Shown in pieces: positions 44,201 through 52,471 of a stretch of DNA of 64,000 nucleotides. A program made the position numbers and the translations under genes. Below the pieces are notes generated by a model. It searched no databases. It was not told where the DNA came from and saw only the letters and a program-made list of their open reading frames with translations. This DNA comes from Marivivens donghaensis. Lineage in GTDB: Bacteria > Pseudomonadota > Alphaproteobacteria > Rhodobacterales > Rhodobacteraceae. Position 1 is the first letter of the stretch. Each line of letters starts with the position of its first letter. The DNA lies in NCBI RefSeq assembly GCF_023541015.1, contig NZ_JALNPR010000002.1:62001-126000 (forward strand). Direction: 5' to 3'.

Positions 44201-44467
44201 ATGAAATTTTTCTATATGCTGGTGATCTGGTTTGTCATCACGACCCTGCTGTATTTCATGATCTCGGTCTATTCGCGCTCTGTTCGGCGCGAAAAACTAG
44301 AGAAACAATGGGCCGAGGATCATCAAGGGGGTGATAGCGAGGCCCGCACTACTTATATCGAAAACGGTATGGTCGAATACGAGCACGGGTTTCGCAAAAA
44401 GCTCATTGTGCTGGTCTATATTGTGCCCGTCGTTTTGGTGACGGCGATTTTATATCTGACGAATTGA
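44201..44467 (+). CDS. Small two-helix membrane protein, unknown function
   Basis: This 88-residue protein has hydrophobic helices at both ends (MLVIWFVITTLLYFMISVY and LIVLVYIVPVVLVTAILYL), separated by a charged loop of about 45 residues (VRREKLEKQWAEDHQGGD). AGAGG precedes the ATG. I recognise no family. It lies 7 bp upstream of the DUF1523 gene, so the two are likely co-translated. Confidence 0.7.
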   Translation: MKFFYMLVIWFVITTLLYFMISVYSRSVRREKLEKQWAEDHQGGDSEARTTYIENGMVEYEHGFRKKLIVLVYIVPVVLVTAILYLTN

Positions 44468-44474
44468 GGCTGAG

Positions 44475-45155
44475 ATGCAAAAACTGAAAACTGGCGTTCG
44501 GGTCATCGTGATTTTGTTTGCGGGCATGTTCCTGCATTACGTCCTGCCTCAACACGACATCGCCCGCATCACAGGCACCGAAGTGATCCGTCAGGACTTT
44601 AGCTCTGTGAACCGCATTTTCTTTGCGCAGGCTGACAGCGGCAACGTCGATGGTGCGACCCGCGATGTGCAGTTCATCAGCGTGATGCGCCGCCCGACCT
44701 ATCTCTTTGGCCTCATCCGTGGTGCTGAAGCCAATGACGTGATGATCTACCGCAACGAAGATACGGGCTGGATCTGGCCACCTTATTTCAAATTCGACAG
44801 CCGCGACCTGCAAGGCGAGGCCCAAGAGAACACCTCGACCGCCGAAGCGCCAAAGTGGGTGAGCATCACGCACTACGGCTGGCGGAACCGTTTCTTTACC
44901 ATCTTCCCGAACGCGATTTCGATCAAACGCATCGACGATCCAAACATGACCATCATCCCGTGGTTCAACATCGTATTCTTTGTCGCGCTGATGGCAGGCA
45001 TCCTATTCCTACGCGCCGTCTGGCTACAATTCCGCGAACGCGCACTGGACCCGACCTTGGACAAAGTCGGCGACGAATGGGACCGCGTGGAGGCAGGGGT
45101 CGCCGAACGGCAGTCTCGTCTGAAACGCTGGTTTGGAAGCTGGCGCGGGAAGTGA
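44475..45155 (+). CDS. DUF1523 family membrane protein
   Basis: This 226-residue protein has an N-terminal anchor (VIVILFAGMFLHYVLP) and a second hydrophobic helix (IIPWFNIVFFVALMAGILFLRAVWLQF). The periplasmic region contains the family pattern NEDTGWIWPPYFKFDSRDLQ and THYGWRNRFFTIFPNAI. DUF1523 occurs mainly in Rhodobacterales and related groups and has no known function. The C-terminal tail is charged and cytoplasmic. It is last in the run of small membrane proteins. Confidence 0.86.
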   Translation: MQKLKTGVRVIVILFAGMFLHYVLPQHDIARITGTEVIRQDFSSVNRIFFAQADSGNVDGATRDVQFISVMRRPTYLFGLIRGAEANDVMIYRNEDTGWIWPPYFKFDSRDLQGEAQENTSTAEAPKWVSITHYGWRNRFFTIFPNAISIKRIDDPNMTIIPWFNIVFFVALMAGILFLRAVWLQFRERALDPTLDKVGDEWDRVEAGVAERQSRLKRWFGSWRGK

Positions 45156-45204
45156 GTTGGGGGGCTGCGCTCGGAGTTGGGCGGATGGCCGTTTGGAGCC
45201 TATT

Positions 45205-45233
45205 TTGACTGAAGCTGTATAGCGCACTACTGT
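45205..45233 (+). promoter_or_regulatory. Candidate sigma-70 promoter of the 152-residue gene
   Basis: TTGACT (45205-45210), a 17-bp spacer and TACTGT (45228-45233) fit a housekeeping promoter in a 207-bp gene-free stretch, about 130 bp before the ATG at 45363. Nothing else is seen there. Confidence 0.4.
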
Positions 45234-45362
45234 CTACTCTGCCGACCCTACATATTCAGGCTCACACGCGAAATAACACGGCAGTGAGGAGCACGTTCTG
45301 GCAAATGCCATAGAACGCTGATATTATTTGGCCGTTGTGTGAGTTTGCCAATAGGAGCAAAA

Positions 45363-45821
45363 ATGTTTGGTGCCCTGACCTTCGTTGGAAGCTTAATTCT
45401 GGCTTCAGTGGGCTTTCTTTTTGGTCGCCTCTACGCGGAATCTGCACTTATTCTGTCTGAAAAGCGAAGAAACTATTTGGAATTTCTTAGCGTCCTTCCG
45501 CCACTTTTAGACACCTACAACAACTCCACCGATGAAGAGTTTTTGACCTCTCTTCGGCCTGCAATGGAGTACTTTCCGCGCCTAATGTTTTATGCGGATC
45601 AGTCGGTCATATTGGCCTGGGGTGTTTTGCAGCAGAGGTATATTGAAGCAAATGCAACTCTAACGCCCAATAGCCCAGCACTGGCCCCAGAATACAAAGC
45701 GCTTGCGACGGCGCAAAATAACTTGGTGCTGGAAATGCGGCGCGATGCCTTTCGGTGGTCGATCTTCAACTACAGTGGAAAATCCCGCGTTCCTGAAAAG
45801 TTAGAGTTTAACAAACCTTAG
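45363..45821 (+). CDS. Membrane-anchored protein of unknown function, AT-richer than neighbours
   Basis: This 152-residue product has one N-terminal membrane helix (MFGALTFVGSLILASVGFLFG) and a cytoplasmic, mostly helical body (YLEFLSVLPPLLDTYN, LGWGV-like and RRDAFRWSIFNYSG). I do not recognise it. AGGAG lies 5 nt before the ATG at 45363. Codon choice is looser and more A/T-rich than in neighbouring genes, which suggests recent acquisition or weak expression. No mobile element is seen next to it. Confidence 0.6.
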   Translation: MFGALTFVGSLILASVGFLFGRLYAESALILSEKRRNYLEFLSVLPPLLDTYNNSTDEEFLTSLRPAMEYFPRLMFYADQSVILAWGVLQQRYIEANATLTPNSPALAPEYKALATAQNNLVLEMRRDAFRWSIFNYSGKSRVPEKLEFNKP

Positions 45822-45951
45822 AGAACTGGGTTCCATATATTCTCTGACCGATACACGTGTGCAGACATTTTCTTCGAATTTTCAGCACCTGCTCCCCCAC
45901 TCACCAAACACCCCTTTCCTCTCACACCGCCCGATCACTCAGCGACCCACC

Positions 45952-46800
45952 TCACAAAACAGGTTGGACTGTGTTGCGTTGGCGGGTTTTGCGGAATTGG
46001 GCGGGGGTCATGCCGTGGTGGGCGAGGAAGAGTTTGTGGAAGTGGGATAGGTTGGGGATGCCGCAGTCGGCTGCGATCTCGGCCAAGCTGTCGGTTGATC
46101 CGATCAATTGCCGCCCTGCATAGTCCATGCGAATGCCGTTGACGTATTCGGACGGGCTTTGCCCCAGAAACTGACGGGCGGTGCGGCTGACGTGGGCATG
46201 GGCGCGGCCTGTGACCCGCACGAACCCAGCGGCCCCGTCGCGGAACACGTCGGGATTGCGGGCGGCGGCGCAGGCGTCAGCCAACCAGCGCGGCGCACCA
46301 GCGGCGAGCGAGACGGTCTCGTCGATCAGTTCGGACAAGAGCGGCAAGAGAAACGCCGTCGCATCGAGTGCGGTGCCATTGCGACGCTCTAACCGCACGG
46401 CAGCGCGGTTCAAGTCAGCCATCTGCTGCATGTCGCGGGTGTAGGTTTCGGGCCGCTCTGAGTTCCCCCAAAAGAACCGATCAGCGACCTGCGGATATTG
46501 CTGCCCGATCGCCTCAATCACCTTTGGATCAAAGGCAATCGACACGACCATCGCGTCCTCACCCTTGCCCTGAAGGGCATGGGCATGGGTGGGCTGCACA
46601 AAGAGGAGCGTGCCCTCTTTGTGATCGGTGTGACCCTTGGGGCCATATTCACGGATGCGGCCGTTCTGCACCCAGATCAGTTCGGGAAAATCATGGGTGT
46701 GCAGCGCCGTGGGGCGCTGGCTCGTCAGCATGGCACGTGACAACTGGCACGCCAAATCGGCGGGCAGGAACTCTTTATGGCGAAGCACGATCACATTCAT
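45952..46800 (-). CDS. AraC-family transcriptional regulator
   Basis: This 282-residue regulator has an N-terminal cupin-type sensor (LHTHDFPELIWVQNGRIREYG, FVQPTHAHALQG) and a C-terminal double helix-turn-helix (VSRTARQFLGQSPSEYVNGIRMDYA, LAEIAADCGIPNLSHFHKLFLAHHGMTPAQFRK). The cupin carries histidines that may bind metal or ligand. It stands alone, divergent from rpe, and its target is not visible. Upstream of its 3' end, 45822-45951 holds no gene. Confidence 0.93.
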   Translation of the reverse strand: MNVIVLRHKEFLPADLACQLSRAMLTSQRPTALHTHDFPELIWVQNGRIREYGPKGHTDHKEGTLLFVQPTHAHALQGKGEDAMVVSIAFDPKVIEAIGQQYPQVADRFFWGNSERPETYTRDMQQMADLNRAAVRLERRNGTALDATAFLLPLLSELIDETVSLAAGAPRWLADACAAARNPDVFRDGAAGFVRVTGRAHAHVSRTARQFLGQSPSEYVNGIRMDYAGRQLIGSTDSLAEIAADCGIPNLSHFHKLFLAHHGMTPAQFRKTRQRNTVQPVL

Positions 46801-46925
46801 ACCCGCAGTTTAACACAGTCGTTGTAACAGGTCTTTGGCTATGATGCCGCGGCTGCAAAGAGGGCGTGACCTTGCGCGTTTTCCGCGCTAGAACCCTGCC
46901 CGTTGCCGCAAAAGAAAGCACTCCA

Positions 46926-47615
46926 ATGTCGTTTGACCGCTCGATCAAGATCGCACCGTCGATTCTCTCTGCCGATTTCGCAAATTTCGGTCAGGAAATT
47001 CAGGCCATCGAAGCGCAGGGCGCTGACTGGGTTCATGTGGACGTGATGGATGGTCACTTTGTCCCGAACCTCACCTTTGGCCCGCCTGCCGTCAAAGCGT
47101 TCCGCCCGCACGTGAAAACGTTCATGGACGTGCACCTGATGATCGCGCCCGTCGATCCCTATATCGAAGCCTACGCCGAAGCGGGTGCCGATATGATCAG
47201 CGCGCACATCGAGGCTGGCCCGCATATTCACCGCACCATTCAGGCGATTAAAGCCCAAGGCGTTAAGGCTGGCGTGGCGCTGAACCCTGCGACCCCTGCT
47301 GAGGCGGTCGAATATCTGCTCGACATGGTGGACATGGTTCTTGTGATGACCGTGAACCCAGGCTTTGGCGGTCAGAAATTCATCCATTCCGGCGTCGAGA
47401 AGGTCCGCAAGGTCCGTCAGATGATCGGTGACCGCGAGATCCACATTCAGGTCGATGGCGGCGTTGATGTGAACACTGCGCCGCTGGTGGCTGCCGCGGG
47501 TGCGGATTCGCTCGTTGCTGGGTCGGCGGTGTTCAAAGGTGGTTCCGTCCACGCACCAGAGGTTTACGGCGAGAATATCCGCGCCATTCGCGCTGCGGCA
47601 AACGCCGCGCTCTGA
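46926..47615 (+). CDS. rpe: Ribulose-phosphate 3-epimerase
   Basis: This 229-residue TIM-barrel enzyme interconverts ribulose-5-phosphate and xylulose-5-phosphate (pentose phosphate and Calvin cycles). Metal/catalytic signatures are [26 protein letters not shown] (His and Asp ligands), DVHLMI and [11 protein letters not shown]. The ATG at 46926 gives the usual [12 protein letters not shown]; the upstream frame is not family-like. No other Calvin-cycle gene is nearby, so a housekeeping role is likely. A strong terminator follows. Confidence 0.96.
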   Translation: MSFDRSIKIAPSILSADFANFGQEIQAIEAQGADWVHVDVMDGHFVPNLTFGPPAVKAFRPHVKTFMDVHLMIAPVDPYIEAYAEAGADMISAHIEAGPHIHRTIQAIKAQGVKAGVALNPATPAEAVEYLLDMVDMVLVMTVNPGFGGQKFIHSGVEKVRKVRQMIGDREIHIQVDGGVDVNTAPLVAAAGADSLVAGSAVFKGGSVHAPEVYGENIRAIRAAANAAL

Positions 47616-47640
47616 GCCAAAAACCCACGTTGAATGACAG

Positions 47641-47673
47641 AGGCCGTGCCGAAAGGTGCGGCCTTACTTTTTT
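47641..47673 (+). terminator. Intrinsic terminator of rpe
   Basis: AGGCCGTGCC pairs with GGTGCGGCCT (two wobbles) around a GAAA loop, followed by TACTTTTTT. It separates rpe from the plcP operon. Confidence 0.88.
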
Positions 47674-47828
47674 GTATAAATTTCGACGGAAACCCCAAGG
47701 ACTGTCGTTTCATTGTGCAGATTAGAGAAATTTCCGCCTGCAGATGTTTTTCCAACCAACCGAAACGTAGCTGTCACATTAGCCATTTAAGCATCTGCAT
47801 ATATTTTCGACTCTTGGGGCGTCGCACT

Positions 47829-48737
47829 ATGACTAAACATTTGAAGAACGGCTTTGCAGGCTTTCCCGCCGATCTTGTCAAAGAGGTGCTGGGCACCATC
47901 GCGACCAAAGACCAGACGCCAAAGCGCATCCAACCCGGCCAACGCTATTTTCCATCGCTTTTCATTTCGGACATGCATCTGGGGGCCCATAGCTGCCAAG
48001 CGGACGCCCTGCTGTCGTTCCTCGAATGCCACGTGGCTGATACGATCTACTTGGTTGGTGATATCTTTGATATCTGGCGGCCGATTGGGTCGAACTGGAA
48101 ACCTGTCCACCATAAGATCGTGAACCTGCTGCTGGATCGTATGCGGTCTGGCGTGCGGATCGTTTACACCCCTGGCAACCACGATGAGTTTTTCCGTCAC
48201 TACTTTGGTGAATACTTCGGCAATCTAACGGTCGCCGATTACGTCTATCACACCACATCGAACGGAACGAAGTTCCTCGTCATTCACGGCGATTGCGTTG
48301 ACCTGTTCGAACGTAAGGCGCCTGTGTTGTCAAAGCTCGGCGCTCATGCGGAAAACCTGCTGCGTGGCGTGCAATTGCTGGTGAACCGTGGCCTGAATGC
48401 CTTTGGACGTGAGGACTGGTGCGGCGTTGATCATCTGATCGCCTTTGGGAACCGTTTGGTACGTGCCAAGGAAACCTTTCAACTCCGTCTGGCCGATCTG
48501 TCGCGGACACATGACGCCGATGGCATCATCTGTGGGCACTTCCATCAGTCGGCGCTGCACGATGACCACGGTGTAATCTACGCAAACTGCGGGGATTGGA
48601 CCGAGAACTGCACGGCTCTGGCGGAAACCGCCAGCGGTCAGTTGATGATGCTCGATTGGTCAGCACACAGCGCCCTCGCTCGTAAAGAGGCGCGGGTTGC
48701 GGGACGCAATGACGCCTCGGTCACGGCACGCGCATGA
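47829..48737 (+). CDS. plcP: PlcP-like phospholipase C-type metallophosphoesterase
   Basis: The 302-residue protein is a calcineurin-like phosphoesterase with SDMHLGA (about residue 48), VGDIFDIW (about 78), PGNHDEF (about 117), VIHGD and CGHFHQ metal ligands. Such proteins are often annotated as LpxH-like, but this length, the YLVGDIFDIW-PGNHDEFFRHYF pattern and the following ceramide-glucosyltransferase-like gene match PlcP. PlcP removes phosphorylated head groups from membrane phospholipids to give diacylglycerol when phosphate is scarce. An N-terminal extension of about 40 residues is present. The start at 47829 lacks a strong ribosome site. The next gene overlaps by 4 bp. Confidence 0.83.
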   Translation: MTKHLKNGFAGFPADLVKEVLGTIATKDQTPKRIQPGQRYFPSLFISDMHLGAHSCQADALLSFLECHVADTIYLVGDIFDIWRPIGSNWKPVHHKIVNLLLDRMRSGVRIVYTPGNHDEFFRHYFGEYFGNLTVADYVYHTTSNGTKFLVIHGDCVDLFERKAPVLSKLGAHAENLLRGVQLLVNRGLNAFGREDWCGVDHLIAFGNRLVRAKETFQLRLADLSRTHDADGIICGHFHQSALHDDHGVIYANCGDWTENCTALAETASGQLMMLDWSAHSALARKEARVAGRNDASVTARA

Positions 48738-49873
48738 CCGATATTCTGACAGGACTGGCGGTCGGCCTTTTGGGCGCAACATCTGCGTTGCAACTTGCGT
48801 CCGTTGGCGCGGCGCTTTGGGCGGCTGAGCGCTCGCTCCGGAAATCCATGATCACGGGAACACCGGGGGTGACGGTTCTGCGGCCTGTGTGCGGGTTGGA
48901 AAATAACCTTGAAGACACCCTACGCACCACATTCCGGTCGAGCTATCGCGGCCCGCTTCAGATTATTTTCTGCTGCTCGGACGCCGATGATCCCGTGGTT
49001 CCGCTGGTCAATCGGTTGATCGAAGCGCATCCTGAGGTCAACGCGACACTCTTGATCGGGGATGACCGCCTGTCGGGCAATCCAAAGCTTAACAACCTCG
49101 TCAAAGGTTGGGCTGCGGCAGAGCATGATTACATCCTGATGGCCGATAGCAACGTGTTGTTGCCGCACGACTATATCCAACGCCTTTTTTCCCGCTGGAC
49201 CGAAGGCACGGGCCTTGTCACCTCGCCCCCGTCTGGCATCCGCGCCACGAACATTTGGGGTGATCTGGAGGCTGCATTCCTCAACACCTATCAAGGCCGT
49301 TGGCAGCTATCGTCGGATGTGTTCGGCAATGGCTACGCACAGGGCAAAATGCTGTTCTGGCGGCGGGATATTCTGGACAATGCGGGCGGGTTGATCGCCT
49401 TGGGTCGTGACATGGCCGAAGACGTCGCATCGACCAAGGTCGTCCGCGAGGCTGGCCTCAAGGTCCGTCTCTTGGGCAACCTCCTGCCCCAACCCATCGG
49501 GTCCCGCGATTGGCAGAGCGTTTGGACCCGTCAGGTCCGCTGGGCCAAGGTGCGCCGCATGGGGTTCCCTGCCCTCTATGCCGCTGAGGTCCTGTCGGGG
49601 ATCGCGGTGCCGATGTTTTTGACGCTGTTCCTGACCCTAAACGGCGCCCTGAATTGGGCGAACCTCTTGGCCCTGCCGATCCTGTGGTTCGGCCTCGAAT
49701 ACCTCTTGGCCCGCCGCGCAGGCTGGCCTGCGAAACCACGCGATATCGCAACGTGGATCATGCGCGACGCGATGATCCCTGCCCTGTGGGTTGCGGGATG
49801 GCGCGGAAAAGGGTTCGAATGGCGCGGTAACTCGATGTCCTCGGACGCCGTGGGCACAACGACCGAAAGCTAA
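48734..49873 (+). CDS. agt: Glycosyltransferase of the ceramide-glucosyltransferase type (Agt-like)
   Basis: This 379-residue family 21-type (GT-A) glycosyltransferase has an N-terminal membrane helix, a catalytic domain with VTVLRPVCGLEN, FCCSDADDP, LMADSNVLLP and the RQVRWAKVRR motif (QxxRW equivalent), and C-terminal membrane helices (ALNWANLLALPILWFGLEYLLA). In alphaproteobacteria, Agt glycosylates diacylglycerol released by PlcP to give glycolipids. Its position right after plcP with an ATGA overlap supports that role. HpnI-like use on other lipids is a less likely alternative. Confidence 0.85.
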   Translation: MTDILTGLAVGLLGATSALQLASVGAALWAAERSLRKSMITGTPGVTVLRPVCGLENNLEDTLRTTFRSSYRGPLQIIFCCSDADDPVVPLVNRLIEAHPEVNATLLIGDDRLSGNPKLNNLVKGWAAAEHDYILMADSNVLLPHDYIQRLFSRWTEGTGLVTSPPSGIRATNIWGDLEAAFLNTYQGRWQLSSDVFGNGYAQGKMLFWRRDILDNAGGLIALGRDMAEDVASTKVVREAGLKVRLLGNLLPQPIGSRDWQSVWTRQVRWAKVRRMGFPALYAAEVLSGIAVPMFLTLFLTLNGALNWANLLALPILWFGLEYLLARRAGWPAKPRDIATWIMRDAMIPALWVAGWRGKGFEWRGNSMSSDAVGTTTES

Positions 49874-49875
49874 GA

Positions 49876-50451
49876 ATGGACCTCTCGACGATCCAAACGC
49901 TGGTGCAGGCGCATGGCCTATGGCTGCTCGCGCCCGTCACGGTTCTGGAAGGCCCGATTGTGACGGTGATCGCGGCCTATATGGCCTCGCTCGGGTTGCT
50001 AAATCTCTATGCGGTTTATGTGATTTGCGTGTTGGGCGATCTGGTCGGCGACGCGGGCATCTATGCGCTGGGCCGTTGGGGGCCAAAGACGCTCCCTGGT
50101 CGATGGCAGGTGCGGCTGGGATTGAACCGCAGTCGCCGAAACGGGCTCAAGGATCACTTCCGCGACACAGGTGGGCGGACGCTTTTGATCGGCAAACTCA
50201 CCCATTCGGCGGGCGCTGCGGTGCTGTTCGCTGCGGGCACGGGCAAGATGCCGTTTGGTGCGTTCCTCGGCTGGAACCTCTTGGGCACTTTGCCCAAAAC
50301 GCTGCTCTTCGTCGTGATCGGCTACATGTTCGGCTACGCCTATTCGACCATCGACAACTACATTTTCCGCGCCACGCTGATCCTTGCGGCCTTGATCGCC
50401 GTGGGCGTCGTCGTTTGGTATTTGCGCGGTAGATCGCAGGCCTCTCAATGA
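49876..50451 (+). CDS. DedA/SNARE-associated family membrane protein
   Basis: This 191-residue polytopic membrane protein of the DedA superfamily has GDLVGDAGIYALGRWGP, the HFRDTGGRTLLIGKLTHSAGAA segment and the AGTGKMPFGAFLGWNLLGTLPK motif. DedA proteins move phospholipid carriers such as undecaprenyl phosphate or aminophospholipids across the membrane. Its place between two glycosyltransferases in the lipid-remodelling operon hints that it moves a lipid or carrier used there (inference). It starts 2 bp after the agt stop. Confidence 0.87.
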   Translation: MDLSTIQTLVQAHGLWLLAPVTVLEGPIVTVIAAYMASLGLLNLYAVYVICVLGDLVGDAGIYALGRWGPKTLPGRWQVRLGLNRSRRNGLKDHFRDTGGRTLLIGKLTHSAGAAVLFAAGTGKMPFGAFLGWNLLGTLPKTLLFVVIGYMFGYAYSTIDNYIFRATLILAALIAVGVVVWYLRGRSQASQ

Positions 50452-51128
50452 CGACACTCAGCTGCATTATCCCCGCTTACAATGAGGCTAGCCGCATTGA
50501 GGCTGTCTTGCGGTCGGTCGTCGGTCATCCGCTGATCGACGAGGTTATCGTGGTTGATGACGGGTCAACGGATGGCACGGCGGAGGTGGTCAAAGGGGTC
50601 GAGGGCGTTCGCCTGATCGAACTGCCCCAGAACAAGGGCAAGACGTGGGCCGTCACCGTCGGGATTGAGGCAGCGACAGGTGACACGCTGATGTTCGTGG
50701 ATGCGGATTTGCTGGGATTGGACGCCTCGCATCTGACCGCGCTGATCGCGCCCGTTCAAGAGGGTAAGGCGGATATCACGATCAGCCTGCGGGCAAATGC
50801 GCCGCGCCCGTGGCACTGGATCGGGATTGATTACATTTCGGGTGAACGGGTAATGCCGCGCGGGTTGCTGATCGATCAGATCGACGCAATGCGGGCGCTA
50901 CCGAAATTCGGATTGGAGGTGTTCATGAACAGCCTCCTGATCCGCCAATCGGCCCGCATCGCAATTGTGCAGTGGCCCGAAGTGGAAAGCCCGCTCAAAG
51001 GGACAAAGTTCGGCTGGGCCGAAGGGCTAAAGCGCGACGTAAAAATGATCCGCGACATGGCGCAGACCGTCGGGCTGTTGGGGTTGGCAGCGCAGGTCTA
51101 TCGCATGCGCCGCCAGAGGGTCGTTTAG
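50448..51128 (+). CDS. Family 2 glycosyltransferase (dolichol-phosphate mannosyltransferase-like)
   Basis: This 226-residue GT-A enzyme lacks membrane helices. It has SCIIPAYNEASRI, the nucleotide-binding IVVDDGSTDGTAEV and the metal-binding LMFVDADLLGLD motif, much like DPM1/DpgS-type enzymes that glycosylate lipid phosphates. It overlaps the DedA gene by 4 bp at its start and shares 4 bp of stop codon with the convergent GST gene. In context it may make a further glycolipid or glycosyl carrier for the PlcP-Agt pathway. Confidence 0.85.
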   Translation: MTTLSCIIPAYNEASRIEAVLRSVVGHPLIDEVIVVDDGSTDGTAEVVKGVEGVRLIELPQNKGKTWAVTVGIEAATGDTLMFVDADLLGLDASHLTALIAPVQEGKADITISLRANAPRPWHWIGIDYISGERVMPRGLLIDQIDAMRALPKFGLEVFMNSLLIRQSARIAIVQWPEVESPLKGTKFGWAEGLKRDVKMIRDMAQTVGLLGLAAQVYRMRRQRVV

Positions 51129-51820
51129 GCCATACGCTCTAGCGCTCGCTGAACGGCTGGGCGGTCGTAGAACCGCTTTTCGTAGTCCACGACGTTGGTG
51201 AAATCAGACCAGCCCAGTACGTCACGCGCACCGTAGTAGTCGAGCGTGGTGAGCCACGGCGCAATCGCCATATCCGCAATCGAATAATCGCCAGCGACCC
51301 AATCGTGTTTGCTCAACTGTGTATTCAGCACGTTCAAAAGACGTTTGGATTCATTGATATAGCGGTCGCGGGCGGTGGGATCTTTCATCTTTGCGCCTGC
51401 GAATTTGTAGAAAAAGCCCAACTGCCCAAACATCGGACCCGCGCCGCCCATCTGCCACATCAGCCATTGATAGACGGTGAATTTCTCGGAGGCGGTGCTG
51501 CCCGCGAACTTGCCCGACTTCTCTGCGAGGTACTGCAGGATCGCGCCGCTCTCGAACAAACCCAATGGCGTGCCGTCAGGCCCATTCGGGTCAAGGATCG
51601 CAGGGATTTTGTTGTTCGGGCTCAGCGACAGAAATTCGGGGCTGCGCATGATGTCATCCGACAAACCACCCGTAGAGTGGTATTCATACTCGATCCCCAT
51701 TTCTTCGAGGGCGATGGGCACCTTGCGACCGTTCGGGGTGCCGAATGCGTAGACCTGAAGAATGTCAGGATTTTGCGCGGGCCAGCGTTTTGTGACGAGG
51801 AAATTAGAGAGGTCGGCCAT
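51125..51820 (-). CDS. Glutathione S-transferase (YghU-like)
   Basis: This 231-residue two-domain glutathione transferase has a thioredoxin-like N-terminal domain (ILQVYAFGTPNGRKVPIALEEMGIEYEYH, NKIPAILD, FESGAILQYLAEK) and an all-helical C-terminal domain (DWVAGDYSIADMAIAPWL). The GTPNGRKV active region lacks a Cys and resembles the YghU/Ure2p-like class, which tends to act as disulfide-bond reductase. It is a single gene, convergent with the glycosyltransferase. Confidence 0.9.
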   Translation of the reverse strand: MADLSNFLVTKRWPAQNPDILQVYAFGTPNGRKVPIALEEMGIEYEYHSTGGLSDDIMRSPEFLSLSPNNKIPAILDPNGPDGTPLGLFESGAILQYLAEKSGKFAGSTASEKFTVYQWLMWQMGGAGPMFGQLGFFYKFAGAKMKDPTARDRYINESKRLLNVLNTQLSKHDWVAGDYSIADMAIAPWLTTLDYYGARDVLGWSDFTNVVDYEKRFYDRPAVQRALERMA

Positions 51821-51964
51821 TGGAATACCCTATGGTAAATTAATTTTATCGCTCACCCCTACACTGTAAAATTAAGCATAGAAACATCCCCAAGGTGGGA
51901 TATACCTGTGCGCACTCGCGCAGGAAAACAACTTATGCGTGGGCAAAACAAATGGGGGCATATC

Positions 51965-52399
51965 ATGCTTAATGAATTCAAAGATTTTATCTCCAAGGGC
52001 AATGTCATGGACATGGCTGTTGGTATCATCGTCGGCGCCGCATTCACGGCCATCGTTTCGTCGCTTGTCGCGGACCTGATCAACCCGATCATCGGTCTAA
52101 TCATCGGCGGTATCGACTTCTCTAACCTTTACGTCGTTCTCAGCGGCGATGTTCCTGCTGGATCGAGCCTTGATGCGGCACGCGAGGCAGGCGCTGCAGT
52201 CTTTGCCTACGGGTCGTTCTTGATGGCTGTGATCAACTTCCTGATCATCGCATTCGTTGTGTTCATGCTGGTCAAACAGGTGAACCGCATCAAAGACGCG
52301 ACGGCGAAGAAAGAAGAAGCCGTCGAAGCGCCTGCAGCACCCGCAGGTCCGACCGAGTTGGATATTCTGATGGAAATCCGCGACAGCCTGAAAAAGTAA
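51965..52399 (+). CDS. mscL: Large-conductance mechanosensitive channel MscL
   Basis: MscL opens under membrane tension to release solutes after osmotic down-shock. The 144-residue protein begins with [31 protein letters not shown] and continues with the pore helix, a periplasmic loop, TM2 ([26 protein letters not shown]) and an Ala/Pro-rich link to the C-terminal helical bundle ([13 protein letters not shown]). GGGGG precedes the ATG at 51965 and the next codons fit the family, so earlier codons are discarded. Confidence 0.97.
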   Translation: MLNEFKDFISKGNVMDMAVGIIVGAAFTAIVSSLVADLINPIIGLIIGGIDFSNLYVVLSGDVPAGSSLDAAREAGAAVFAYGSFLMAVINFLIIAFVVFMLVKQVNRIKDATAKKEEAVEAPAAPAGPTELDILMEIRDSLKK

Positions 52400-52419
52400 G
52401 CTGTCCACCCAAACAAATG

Positions 52420-52447
52420 AAAAGGCCCGCCAAACGGCGGGCCTTTT
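52420..52447. terminator. Bidirectional terminator between mscL and ald
   Basis: AAAAGGCCCGCC and GGCGGGCCTTTT form a perfect 12-bp stem around AAAC, with T-runs at both exits. Confidence 0.95.
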
Positions 52448-52471
52448 GCGTTACTCCTACAGGGGAGGAAG

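Noticed and set aside
45853-45860. ACACGTGT palindrome after the 152-residue gene
   Set aside because: An 8-bp palindrome alone is not significant and there is no promoter context.
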